Positions 45,637 to 54,501 of a stretch of DNA of 64,000 nt are shown piece by piece. This DNA comes from Alphaproteobacteria bacterium (GTDB taxonomy: Bacteria; Pseudomonadota; Alphaproteobacteria; RF32; CAG-239). Position 1 is the first letter of the stretch, and each line of letters begins with the position of its first letter. The DNA lies in contig JAFTWG010000017.1 in assembly GCA_017465405.1 (NCBI GenBank), positions 62,001-126,000 of the forward strand, given 5' to 3'. Below the pieces are notes generated by a model, which saw only the letters and a program-made list of their open reading frames with translations, did no database searches and was not told where the DNA came from. Made by a program: the position numbers and the translations under genes.

Positions 45637-46296
45637 ATGTATAATTTAGCGTTTGATACAACAGGGCGAAGCTGTTCGGTTATTTTAACCAAAGATGGTG
45701 AAACACTGGAAAAATCCGTTAAAAAAATGGATTTTGGCCAGGCAGAAGTATTGCTTCCTACAATACAAGATATTCTGAAAAATCATGGTATAGCCATGAA
45801 AGAGCTTGATTTAATAACCGTATGTACGGGACCGGGGTCTTTTACCGGTGTTCGTTCATCACTATCTGCTGCCAGAACTTTCGGTTTGGCTTTGCCTGGA
45901 ATAGGTCTGACCGGTGTATCTTCTTTTGAGGCCTATGTTGAAGATATTGCACCTGATGAGTTGGCTGAAATTAACGCCATAATAATCGAAACAAAACGCG
46001 AAGATTTTTATGTTCAGCTTTTTGATATACACAAAAAACCTTTAACCCCACCTCAAGCGCTTAACTATGCCGACATCATAGATAAATTGCGAAATCACAA
46101 AGTTACTTTGGTAGGTGATGGAGTGGAAAGATTTTTAAGCCAACCGTCAGGTTTGAGTTTGCATGCCATAAGAATGGAGGAAATGCTTTCTATTTCTGCT
46201 CTTGCCAGATGCGGAAACAATCGATACATAAAGAAATGTTTGGATTATCCTAAACCTCTTTATTTGAGAGCTCCCGATGTTTGCGTTAAAGCTTGA
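45637..46296 (+). CDS. tsaB: tRNA threonylcarbamoyladenosine biosynthesis protein TsaB
   Basis: 219 residues. It has LAFDTTGRSCSVIL, the ASKHA-fold opening, and the hallmark TGPGSFTGVRSSLSAART. It is a paralogue of TsaD that forms the TsaBDE complex for t6A37 modification of tRNA. Length matches short TsaB forms. It is divergent from the PAS gene. tsaD and tsaE are not in the window. Confidence 0.92.
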   Translation: MYNLAFDTTGRSCSVILTKDGETLEKSVKKMDFGQAEVLLPTIQDILKNHGIAMKELDLITVCTGPGSFTGVRSSLSAARTFGLALPGIGLTGVSSFEAYVEDIAPDELAEINAIIIETKREDFYVQLFDIHKKPLTPPQALNYADIIDKLRNHKVTLVGDGVERFLSQPSGLSLHAIRMEEMLSISALARCGNNRYIKKCLDYPKPLYLRAPDVCVKA

Positions 46297-46335
46297 TTTT
46301 TTATAATAACTTAACTTCTTTTTGTTAGACTGCTG

Positions 46336-48165
46336 ATGATGAGGCAGGATATGACAAAGAAAAATATAAAGAAAACAAGTAATTCAAAAAATAAGAAAAG
46401 TACAAAAAAAACTAAAAGAAATCAAAAGAAATGGTGGGTAAAACCATTGTTTTATACTTTTGTTATATCTTTTTTGCTCTTAGCCATATATGTTTTTTAT
46501 TGTTGGTTTACGTTGCCGGATATTTCTAAAGCTGTTGAAAGAACACGTCTTCCTGCTACAACAATCATTACTGAAGACGGGAAAGAAATATCTTCATACG
46601 GAGGAGTATATTCAGATATTGTTTATGCAGAAGAATTACCCGACCATGTTATTGATGCCATAATTTCTACCGAGGACAGACGTTTTTATTCTCATTTCGG
46701 ATTTGATATTGTTTCATTCGGTAGGGCGATGATTGTGAATATTATACATCGTCGATATGTTCAAGGCGGTAGTACCATAACTCAACAGGTGGGTAAAAAT
46801 CTTTTTTTAACCCCGCAAAAAAATATAAAACGAAAAGTTCAAGAATTGTTGATGGCTTTTTGGCTCGAAAGCAAATTTACCAAAAATCAGATTTTAACTT
46901 TATATCTTAACAGGGTATATATGGGAGCGGGAACCTATGGTATAGAAGCTGCATCGCAAAAATTTTTTCATAAACCGGCGAGAGATATAAATATGTTGGA
47001 GGCAGCAATATTAGCCGGTTTGTTGAAGGCTCCGGCAAGATATAATCCGATATCCAGTCAAAAAAGAGCTACGGAAAGAGCTAAAGTTGTTTTACAAAGT
47101 ATGGTTGATAACCATAAAATTTCGGAAAGACAAAAAAATATGGCACTTAAAATGAGCATAGGAAATGCTAAATATAAATTTGAATATGGAAAATATTTTG
47201 CCGATTGGGTTTATAATGAATCAAAAGCGTATTTGGGCGAACAAGAAAATGACATTAATGTATATACGACATTGAACGGAAAAATACAAAAAGCGGCAGA
47301 AGAAATTTTAAGGGAAACAATTGAAAAAAATAGAGATAAAAATGTTACTAATGGCGCCATAGTTGTTATCGATAATGATGGGGCTATTCGAGCTATGGTT
47401 GGAGGAACCGATTATAAAAATAGTCAATTTAATCGGGCTACTCAAGCTTTAAGGCAACCGGGGTCGGCTTTTAAAACTTTTGTTTATTTAACAGCTTTGG
47501 AAGAAGGCTTTGAACCTGATGATATAATTGAGGATAAACCTATTGTTGTCGGAAAATGGAAGCCGGAAAACTATAATAAAAAATATTATGGAAAGGTTTC
47601 GTTAAGCGAAGCGTTTAAGCAGTCACTTAATTTAGCAACCATTAATTTAAGTGAAAATTTTTCAAAGAAAAAAATTATAAATTTAGCCCATAAAATGGGG
47701 ATAAGTACCCCTATCGAAAATAGTGCGGCAATGACTTTAGGCAGTTCTGAAGTAAAGATTATAGATATGGCGGTTGCATATTCTACCATTGCTAACGGAG
47801 GTTTTGCAAATTGGCCTTATTCTATTACGGAAGTATATGCGAAAGACGGTTATAGAATTTATCAACGTATTAATGATGAGAAAAATCGTATTATTGATGA
47901 AGATAGTGTTGAAAAAATAACCTATATGTTAAGTGAAGTTATTCAGTCGGGAACCGGTAAAAAAGCAAAACTTCCTTTTTTTGCAGCCGGAAAAACAGGA
48001 ACATCACAAGATTATCGTGATGCGTGGTTTGTAGGCTTTTCAAGGGGCTATACGGCGGTAGTGTGGTTGGGAAATGATGATAATTCGCCGATGAAAAATG
48101 TGGGAGGCGGAAGTTTGCCTGCGGAAATTTGGCGGAAATTGATGTTACAAATTGAGGAACAATAA
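46336..48165 (+). CDS. Bifunctional penicillin-binding protein 1A/2D class (GT51 + transpeptidase)
   Basis: 609 residues. A basic cytoplasmic N-terminus (Lys/Asn-rich, 1-35), one membrane helix (~37-60), then the GT51 domain with STEDRRFYSHFGFD (catalytic Glu) and QGGSTITQQ, and the transpeptidase domain with GSAFK (SxxK), SLN and KTGTS intact. It polymerises lipid II and cross-links peptide stems in the periplasm. It gives an intact reference for the degenerate PBP-like protein at 10218-10919. The start MMRQDM may be an internal ATG a few codons later, near MTKKN. Confidence 0.94.
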   Translation: MMRQDMTKKNIKKTSNSKNKKSTKKTKRNQKKWWVKPLFYTFVISFLLLAIYVFYCWFTLPDISKAVERTRLPATTIITEDGKEISSYGGVYSDIVYAEELPDHVIDAIISTEDRRFYSHFGFDIVSFGRAMIVNIIHRRYVQGGSTITQQVGKNLFLTPQKNIKRKVQELLMAFWLESKFTKNQILTLYLNRVYMGAGTYGIEAASQKFFHKPARDINMLEAAILAGLLKAPARYNPISSQKRATERAKVVLQSMVDNHKISERQKNMALKMSIGNAKYKFEYGKYFADWVYNESKAYLGEQENDINVYTTLNGKIQKAAEEILRETIEKNRDKNVTNGAIVVIDNDGAIRAMVGGTDYKNSQFNRATQALRQPGSAFKTFVYLTALEEGFEPDDIIEDKPIVVGKWKPENYNKKYYGKVSLSEAFKQSLNLATINLSENFSKKKIINLAHKMGISTPIENSAAMTLGSSEVKIIDMAVAYSTIANGGFANWPYSITEVYAKDGYRIYQRINDEKNRIIDEDSVEKITYMLSEVIQSGTGKKAKLPFFAAGKTGTSQDYRDAWFVGFSRGYTAVVWLGNDDNSPMKNVGGGSLPAEIWRKLMLQIEEQ

Positions 48166-48197
48166 AAAATTATGCTTTTATTCTTACAGTAATTATA

Positions 48198-48203
48198 TAT
48201 AAT
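48198..48203 (+). promoter_or_regulatory. Candidate -10 box of gpmI
   Basis: TATAAT at 48198-48203, 42 bases before the ATG. The -35 region (CTTTTA at 17-base spacing) is weak, so only the -10 box is well supported. Confidence 0.4.
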
Positions 48204-48245
48204 CTTGTAGCAAAAAAAGAATCGTAATTTTATGAGGAAAAAGAA

Positions 48246-49781
48246 ATGAAACAAAAACCTGTTATGCTGCTAATTTTGGACGGCTGGGGCTATCGCAAAG
48301 AAATTACAAAGGATAATGCCATAGAACAAGGCAATACTCCTAACTGGCATGAGTATATTAAACAATACCCGCATAATCTTATTCAGACATCAGGATTGGC
48401 TGTAGGTCTTCCTGAAGGTCAAATGGGAAATTCGGAGGTAGGTCATACAAATCTTGGTGCCGGTAGAGTAGTTATGCAAGATTTGCCTAAAATTGATATG
48501 GCTATAAAAGATGGTACTATTGAGCAGAACAGTGTTTTACAAGAGCTCATTTCAAACTTGAAAACATCCGGAAAATCTTGTCATTTAATGGGCTTGATGT
48601 CTCCGGGCGGAGTTCACTCATCACAAGCTCATATTGTCGCTTTGGCAAATATTTTGAATAAAAATGGAGTAAAAACTTGGGTGCACGCATTTTTAGACGG
48701 TAGAGACACTCCACCGGAATCCGCTGTTGATTATTTGGCTGACTTTGAAAAAAGTATCGCAAACATGGAATTGGTTAAAATTGCCACAATTTCCGGCCGT
48801 TTTTATGCAATGGATAGAGATAAACGCTGGGATCGTGTTGAAAAAGCATATAACAATATGGTTTTAGCTGATGGTGTTCGTTATGCAACTTCTGACGAAG
48901 CCATAAGAGCTTCATATGCGGAAAAAGTCACCGATGAATTTGTATTGCCCTGTGTTATCGGAGATTATAGCGGTTTTGAAGATGGTGATGCTGTTTTGAT
49001 GGCAAATTTCCGTGCAGATAGAGCTCGTGAAATTTTATATGTTTTGGCTGATAAAACTTTTGACGGATTTGCTCGCAAAAAAGTTTTTGAGTTGTCAATG
49101 GCTGTAGGTATGACAGAATATTCCGTTGACCATAATCGTTTTATGAAAACCATGTTCCCGCCGGAAGCATTGGTTAATATTTTTGGTGAAGTTATTGCCG
49201 AAAACGGTTTGACTCAACTTCGTATTGCCGAAACCGAAAAATATGCTCATGTAACATTTTTCTTTAATGGTGGTGAAGAAAAAGAATTTAAGGGCGAATC
49301 TCGAATTTTGATTCCAAGCCCGAAAGTTGCAACTTACGATCTAAAACCGGAAATGTCTGTTTATGAAGTTACCGATAAGTTGGTTGAAGCAATCAAAAAT
49401 CAATCGTTTGATGTGATTATTTGCAACTTTGCTAACGGAGATATGGTTGGTCATACCGGAATTATGGATGCAGCTTTGAAAGCTGTTGCGGCAGTTGATG
49501 ATTGTTTAGGACGTGTGGTTAATGCAATTAAAGAAGTGGATGGTGTCATTTTAGTAACGGCAGATCACGGAAATGCAGAAAAAATGCTCGATGAAAAAAC
49601 AGGTCAACCTTATACCGCTCACACTGTCGGAGACGTTCAAGCGGTTTTGATAAATGCTCCTAAAAATGTTGTAGGTTTGGAAGAAGGTCGTTTGGCAGAT
49701 ATTGCTCCGACATTGTTAGACTTGCTCGATATTAAACAACCATCGGAAATGACCGGAAAATCTCTATTGATAAAAGGCTAA
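48246..49781 (+). CDS. gpmI: 2,3-bisphosphoglycerate-independent phosphoglycerate mutase
   Basis: 511 residues. The opening LLILDGWGYRKE, then PEGQMGNSEVGHTNLGAGRVVMQDL with the phosphorylated Ser (in NSEVGHTNLG), and the C-terminal metal site with VTADHGNAEKMLDE and YTAHTVGDV. It interconverts 3- and 2-phosphoglycerate in glycolysis with two divalent metals and no 2,3-BPG. First gene of gpmI-envC-ctpA-rppH, a common order in Alphaproteobacteria. Stop and the envC start are 3 bases apart. Confidence 0.97.
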   Translation: MKQKPVMLLILDGWGYRKEITKDNAIEQGNTPNWHEYIKQYPHNLIQTSGLAVGLPEGQMGNSEVGHTNLGAGRVVMQDLPKIDMAIKDGTIEQNSVLQELISNLKTSGKSCHLMGLMSPGGVHSSQAHIVALANILNKNGVKTWVHAFLDGRDTPPESAVDYLADFEKSIANMELVKIATISGRFYAMDRDKRWDRVEKAYNNMVLADGVRYATSDEAIRASYAEKVTDEFVLPCVIGDYSGFEDGDAVLMANFRADRAREILYVLADKTFDGFARKKVFELSMAVGMTEYSVDHNRFMKTMFPPEALVNIFGEVIAENGLTQLRIAETEKYAHVTFFFNGGEEKEFKGESRILIPSPKVATYDLKPEMSVYEVTDKLVEAIKNQSFDVIICNFANGDMVGHTGIMDAALKAVAAVDDCLGRVVNAIKEVDGVILVTADHGNAEKMLDEKTGQPYTAHTVGDVQAVLINAPKNVVGLEEGRLADIAPTLLDLLDIKQPSEMTGKSLLIKG

Positions 49782-49784
49782 AAA

Positions 49785-51035
49785 TTGTTGAGACTAAAAA
49801 AATATTTCTTATTTATCGTGGCATTAACATTGTTTTTTTCCAACAGTGTTAATGCTGCGGTGGTCTCTAAACAAGATTTAGAATATGTGCAACAACAAGT
49901 CAGAGAAGAAAGCTCAAAACATAAAAAGCTACAACAACAAGCAGATAAAATAAGTCGTGAGATGAAGCAAATAAATAATCTCATGATAAAAAAAGCCAAA
50001 CAAATACAAAATATTGAAGAAAAAACTTCCTTAATGGAAAAAGAAATCATAAAACTTCAAAAAGACTTAAAAGAGGCTGAGGAAGCATTTTTATCGGAAG
50101 ACAAAAAGCTTATAACAAATTTATATGCTCTGCAAAATTTGGCTCAAAAACCGACAGAAGCTTTATTTGTACAACCGTTAACTCCGGTTGAAATTGTTCG
50201 CAGTGCGATGCTGTTGCGTGAAACCGTTCCTTTTTTGGCAAATGAAGCAGCCATAATAAAAAAAGAGCTCAACAAAATAAATGATAAAAAACAAAAAATA
50301 GAAAGGCAGATTGTAAAAATTTCTCGAAGCAAAAGAGAGTTGGAAAACGAAAGAGCAAAAATGAAAGATCTTCGCTCTAAAAAATCGACTATGATGAAAA
50401 AAATCAGCAATCAAACCAAAGAAACACAAAACAAAATAAAACAACTCGCCGATCAAGCAAAAGATATTAAAGAACTTCTTGAAAAATTAGAAAAAGAAAG
50501 AAAAGCAAGAGCAACTTTAGAAGCTGAACGCAGAGAAAAAGCACGTAGAGAAAGAGAAGAGCTGGAAGCATATAGAAAAGAAAGAGATTATTCTTCATCT
50601 AAAGATGACTTGATAAAATCGCAACCCGAGTTTATAAAAGAAACAGGAAAGGCATTTGCTAAAGCAAAAGGAAAACTTTCTAAACCGGCAATGGGTGGAA
50701 TTGTTATTGCTTATGGACAAGAAACATCAAAAGGCGTAACCTCCAAAGGAATATCAATAAAAACTCGTTCGCAAGCGCAGGTTGTTTCTCCGTATGATGG
50801 TTCGGTTATTTTTGCCGGCCCGTTCAGAGGATACGGAAAACTTATTATTATTGAACACGGAGAGGGATATATGTCTTTGTTGGCCGGAATGAACGAAATA
50901 GAGTGCGAAGTCGGTCAAATGTTGTTGGCCGGAGAACCGGTAGGACAAATGCCCGATGATGAAAACAGCAATTTGTATATGGAGTTGCGAAAAGATAATA
51001 AACCTATCGATCCCGAAGCGTGGATTGCAAAATAA
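49785..51035 (+). CDS. envC: EnvC-like murein hydrolase activator (LytM domain)
   Basis: 416 residues with a TTG start directly after gpmI. A signal peptide (MLRLKKYFLFIVALTLFFSNSVNA) precedes a long periplasmic coiled coil (~30-265, highly charged) and a LytM/M23 domain (~290-416). The M23 metal ligands are absent, as in EnvC/NlpD activators: the segments TSKGISIKTRSQAQVVSPYDG and IIIEHGEGYMSLLAGM lack the HxH pattern. It would activate amidases to split septal wall at division. The neighbours gpmI and ctpA support this assignment. Confidence 0.86.
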   Translation: MLRLKKYFLFIVALTLFFSNSVNAAVVSKQDLEYVQQQVREESSKHKKLQQQADKISREMKQINNLMIKKAKQIQNIEEKTSLMEKEIIKLQKDLKEAEEAFLSEDKKLITNLYALQNLAQKPTEALFVQPLTPVEIVRSAMLLRETVPFLANEAAIIKKELNKINDKKQKIERQIVKISRSKRELENERAKMKDLRSKKSTMMKKISNQTKETQNKIKQLADQAKDIKELLEKLEKERKARATLEAERREKARREREELEAYRKERDYSSSKDDLIKSQPEFIKETGKAFAKAKGKLSKPAMGGIVIAYGQETSKGVTSKGISIKTRSQAQVVSPYDGSVIFAGPFRGYGKLIIIEHGEGYMSLLAGMNEIECEVGQMLLAGEPVGQMPDDENSNLYMELRKDNKPIDPEAWIAK

Positions 51036-51061
51036 CGAATAAAAAAACAGGAATTAGTGAT

Positions 51062-52357
51062 ATGTGGAAAAAACTGACAATTTTTACTTTTATAATTAAC
51101 TTTTCTTTATTGGCTGCCGGATGTGTTGTTGCTGCAGATAAAAAGAAAGAAAAAGAAGAAACTTTTGATACATATGAAATGCTCAATTTGTTCGGAGAAG
51201 TAATGGAAAGAGCAAAGTTGACCTATGTAGAGGAAGTCAGCGACCAAAAATTGATAGAGTCCGCCATTAATGGTATGTTGTCATCTTTAGATCCGCATTC
51301 AAGCTTTTTAGATGCAAAAAGTTTTAAATATCTGAACGAACAAACTCAAGGTAAATTCGGTGGTTTAGGTATTGAAGTAACAATGGAAAACGGTGTTGTA
51401 AAAGTTGTTTCTCCGATAGATGATACACCGGCATTCAGAGCAGGGTTAAAACCGGGAGATTATATTATATCTTTAGACGGCACTCCTGTTATCGGAATGA
51501 CTCTTAATGAGGCTGTTGAAAAAATGCGCGGTAAAGTCGGAACAAAGATAAAATTAACTATTCGCAGAGCTAATGAGAAAAATTTTGATGTTACTTTGAA
51601 ACGAGAAGAAATTAAAATTCAATCAGTTAAAAGTGATATAAAAGCTGATGATATTGCATATATCAGGATTTCTTCTTTCAGCGAAGACGGGGATAAAAAT
51701 ATTAAAGACGAACTTGCTAAAATGCAAAAGAAAACCAAAGACGGAATCAAAGGTTTGATTATTGATGTTCGTAACAATCCCGGTGGGTTGCTTGATCAAG
51801 CAGTTGCTATTTCTGATTTGTTTTTAGATAAGGGCGAAATTGTTTCTACTCGTTCGCGTCAAGAAGAAGATACATTAAAATATAGTGCAACCGAAGGCGA
51901 TATTGCTAAAGGTATGCCGATTGTTGTTATCATTAATGACGGTTCTGCTTCTGCTTCTGAAATTTTGGCCGGAGCTTTGCAAGATCATAAAAGAGCTGTC
52001 GTTTTAGGTGAAAAATCTTTCGGTAAAGGTTCGGTTCAAAGTGTTATTCCGTTTGGAAAATATGGTGCTATTCGTTTAACAACCGCTCGCTATTATACTC
52101 CTTCCGGTCGTTCTATCCAAGCTAAAGGAATTGAACCGGATATTGTTGTAAAACCGGCAAAGGTTGAAGAATATGATGCCGGATTGACAATCAGTGAAGC
52201 AGAACTTAAAAATGCTTTGAAAAATGATAATGCTGATAATGGCAAGAAAAAACAAGAAAAAGCAAAAGAAGATGAAGACCTTAAAAAAGACTATCAACTT
52301 TTGCGTGCTGTTGATACTGTAAAAGCTCTCATAATATACAGCAATAATAAGGATTAA
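51062..52357 (+). CDS. ctpA: C-terminal processing peptidase CtpA (S41)
   Basis: 431 residues from ATG 51062. A signal peptide or lipoprotein-like N-terminus (LLAAGC near residue 20) is followed by the PDZ domain (GIEVTMENGVVKVVSPIDDTPAFRAGL) and the S41 core: GLIIDVRNNPGGLL, the catalytic Ser in NDGSASASEILAGAL and the catalytic Lys in GEKSFGKGSVQ. It is a periplasmic serine protease with PDZ gating. The C-terminus has a charged tail (NGKKKQEKAKEDEDLKKDY). An SD (AGGAATT) precedes the ATG. The next gene begins after 1 base. Confidence 0.94.
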   Translation: MWKKLTIFTFIINFSLLAAGCVVAADKKKEKEETFDTYEMLNLFGEVMERAKLTYVEEVSDQKLIESAINGMLSSLDPHSSFLDAKSFKYLNEQTQGKFGGLGIEVTMENGVVKVVSPIDDTPAFRAGLKPGDYIISLDGTPVIGMTLNEAVEKMRGKVGTKIKLTIRRANEKNFDVTLKREEIKIQSVKSDIKADDIAYIRISSFSEDGDKNIKDELAKMQKKTKDGIKGLIIDVRNNPGGLLDQAVAISDLFLDKGEIVSTRSRQEEDTLKYSATEGDIAKGMPIVVIINDGSASASEILAGALQDHKRAVVLGEKSFGKGSVQSVIPFGKYGAIRLTTARYYTPSGRSIQAKGIEPDIVVKPAKVEEYDAGLTISEAELKNALKNDNADNGKKKQEKAKEDEDLKKDYQLLRAVDTVKALIIYSNNKD

Positions 52358-52358
52358 G

Positions 52359-52826
52359 ATGGAAAATATATATCGTAAATGTGTGGGAATTGTGCTTTGT
52401 AATAAGGAAAACAAAGTGCTTTGGTGTGAGCGGAAAGATACACCGGGGCAATGGCAATTTCCACAAGGCGGTATAGATGAAGGAGAAACGTTTATAGAAG
52501 CTGCAAAAAGAGAGCTTAAAGAAGAAACATCTGTTGTTTCGGTTGAGAAAATTGCTACTATAGAAGAACCTATTTTATATGATTTTCCTGTGCATATAGC
52601 TAAAAGACTTAATAAACGTGGTCAGGCAATGAATTGGGTGTTATATCGTTTTATAGGTAATGATTCTGAGATTAATTTACAAACAAAAATTCCGGAATTT
52701 GTAAATTGGAAGTGGGTTGATATTGACGAAGCACCTAAAAATATAGTAGATTTTAAACAAGAAGTTTATCAAAAGATGGTAAATCAATTTAGAACTTATC
52801 TTGGAGAGGTAGGTAAGAATGAATGA
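52359..52826 (+). CDS. rppH: RNA pyrophosphohydrolase RppH (Nudix)
   Basis: 155 residues. The Nudix box GX5EX7REUXEEXGU is present (GGIDEGETFIEAAKRELKEETS), with the family PGQWQFPQGG ahead and YKWVDIDE-type segments after it (FVNWKWVDIDEAP). It removes pyrophosphate from 5' ends of RNA, starting mRNA decay. It follows ctpA by 1 base and overlaps the next gene by 8 bases. Confidence 0.92.
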   Translation: MENIYRKCVGIVLCNKENKVLWCERKDTPGQWQFPQGGIDEGETFIEAAKRELKEETSVVSVEKIATIEEPILYDFPVHIAKRLNKRGQAMNWVLYRFIGNDSEINLQTKIPEFVNWKWVDIDEAPKNIVDFKQEVYQKMVNQFRTYLGEVGKNE

Positions 52827-53565
52827 AGAAGACATACAAAACCTTATAAATCAGGCTTTGAGTTGCACTATAAGCAGTAAAGTTATGCTTGATGATGACC
52901 AACTTGATGCTTTGCAGAACTTGAATGAATGGTGTGTAAATGCCGCTTTGCAAACTCCGGAAGTTGCAAAGAAACCGTTGAAAGTTATTTATAAGAGCAA
53001 TGAAGAGTTTAAAATGGCATTAGTTGCGTTTTGTTTGTGCTATGCTCTTACCAATCCTCGTCGCAAGCTAAAAGAAAATAAAGAATTTTTTGAAAAAAAT
53101 ATTACCACCTATCACTTACCGAACAATATAAAAGAGATAGATTTCGGAAATATTGATCCTGATACAGCAATAAACGCTATTAATTGGGATATTGTTGAGG
53201 ACTGGAAACTTTATCGTGACACGGAATGTGGCGGTATTAAGGCATTGGTTGATGAAAAAACTCGTTTGGCAGGGCTTGATACTTATCAAAGAGGCGGAGA
53301 TCCTTTGTATGAATTTGCTCGTTTTCATCGCAAATTTACCGAAAAAGAAAATAAAGTTGCGGAACAAGGCCGAATCGAGGCTCAAAACGCATTTAGAAAT
53401 GCAGTTATGCAATCTGTTGCTTCCGAGGTTGCAAAACAACAACTTCTTGAAGGTCGTAACCCGATGGATATTATAAATTCGTTGCTGAGCCAAGAAGATA
53501 CTTTACAAATCGGATCTTCGAATCGCTCGACAACTCCGCAGATTACTCACCGAAGAAAAAAATAG
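52819..53565 (+). CDS. Conserved-looking hypothetical protein, last gene of the gpmI operon
   Basis: 248 residues, soluble, helical, without signal peptide. An N-terminal helical segment (NEEDIQNLINQALSC) and a basic patch (NPRRKLKENKEFFEKN) are visible, and the C-terminus is Ser/Thr/Arg-rich (GSSNRSTTPQITHRRKK). I do not recognise a family. The ATG lies 8 bases inside rppH, so it is co-translated. Its stop touches the stop of the convergent DUF6150-like gene with no gap. Confidence 0.55.
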   Translation: MNEEDIQNLINQALSCTISSKVMLDDDQLDALQNLNEWCVNAALQTPEVAKKPLKVIYKSNEEFKMALVAFCLCYALTNPRRKLKENKEFFEKNITTYHLPNNIKEIDFGNIDPDTAINAINWDIVEDWKLYRDTECGGIKALVDEKTRLAGLDTYQRGGDPLYEFARFHRKFTEKENKVAEQGRIEAQNAFRNAVMQSVASEVAKQQLLEGRNPMDIINSLLSQEDTLQIGSSNRSTTPQITHRRKK

Positions 53566-53874
53566 TTACAGTCCTTCAAAGTGGTCAACGAATTTGATAC
53601 TGAAATCTTCAAAGTTATTTACGAATTTAACCTTGAAGTCTTCAAAATTGTTTACAAACTGCCATTGACCGCAACTGTTCGGAAAATGATTTACTGATTT
53701 TACTTTTAAGTCTTCAAAGTTATTAACGACTTTTACTTTGAAATCTTCAAAGTTTTCAACAACTTTAACTTTGCCGTAAAGAGGGATCCCATTATATGTG
53801 CAACTTGCGTTCACTTGTCCGAAAGCATTGTTTGAGCATAGGATAAAACATAAGACAAACATAACTTTTTTCAT
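53566..53874 (-). CDS. Small secreted repeat protein, DUF6150-like
   Basis: 102 residues from ATG 53874 (SD GAGGA at good spacing). A signal peptide (MKKVMFVLCFILCSNNAFG) precedes six imperfect copies of an ~11-residue unit with consensus (V/F)-x-N-F-E-D-F-K-V-K (residues ~38-102), interrupted by a short NSCGQWQ insertion. The alternation of Val/Lys/Phe predicts beta strands stacked in a solenoid. The pattern resembles DUF6150, in which a W-x-F-V unit also interrupts the series. Function unknown. The DNA copies are near-identical, so the array may expand and contract. Confidence 0.6.
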   Translation of the reverse strand: MKKVMFVLCFILCSNNAFGQVNASCTYNGIPLYGKVKVVENFEDFKVKVVNNFEDLKVKSVNHFPNSCGQWQFVNNFEDFKVKFVNNFEDFSIKFVDHFEGL

Positions 53875-53890
53875 GGCTTCTTCCTCGTCA

Positions 53891-54328
53891 CTATTCTTTA
53901 GTTTCTTTAGAAGTTGTTTTTTCGGCTTTAATTTCTTTAGGAGGAGATTTTGTATCAACCTCAAATAATTTGCTGATTTTTTCCCATAATGTCAGTTTTT
54001 TCTCACATGATTTGGTGTTTTTATTCCAGTATCCACCGGAATCCTCACATTTGCGAACTTCTTTTTGTGTGTGTTCATAATACATATATGCTCCGCCACC
54101 GATTATGGCTAAAACAAAAATGAGAATAATAAGATATTTGGCAATAAACCAAAAAATCCATAAAGCAATAACAGCGTACATTGATATTTTATTGCCGACT
54201 GACGGAGAAAAAACATATGCTTGCAGACCAAAATAAAGAAGTGCTAAAAAGAAAAAAGTATTTATCGGAGAAAATAAACATTTTTTCAATATCTTAATAA
54301 ACCAATTTCCTTTTTTTTCTTCGCTCAT
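53891..54328 (-). CDS. Small three-helix membrane protein with a CxxxGGxW motif
   Basis: 145 residues. Three hydrophobic segments (~21-38, 46-62, 66-82), then a short loop with the motif CEDSGGYWNKNTKSCE (two cysteines that could pair) and a Lys-rich tail. No family named. It lies 16 bases upstream of the DUF6150-like gene on the same strand and may be co-transcribed with it. Confidence 0.5.
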   Translation of the reverse strand: MSEEKKGNWFIKILKKCLFSPINTFFFLALLYFGLQAYVFSPSVGNKISMYAVIALWIFWFIAKYLIILIFVLAIIGGGAYMYYEHTQKEVRKCEDSGGYWNKNTKSCEKKLTLWEKISKLFEVDTKSPPKEIKAEKTTSKETKE

Positions 54329-54501
54329 ATTTATCTCTTTTGCTATGATTAACCTTCGCTGAGTTTAGAATATTTTATGTTTATAAACAAGGATAATTTT
54401 TTATACACATAATACACAACCGCATCATTAATATTTTTGAATTATTTTTTTTATTTGTTAGAAGAAAGATAATGAAAATTTTTTTAAGAGGTCTTTGGAA
54501 T

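Noticed and set aside
53192..53476. 94-codon + strand ORF within the 248-residue hypothetical gene
   Set aside because: Alternative frame of a longer, SD-supported and operon-linked gene.
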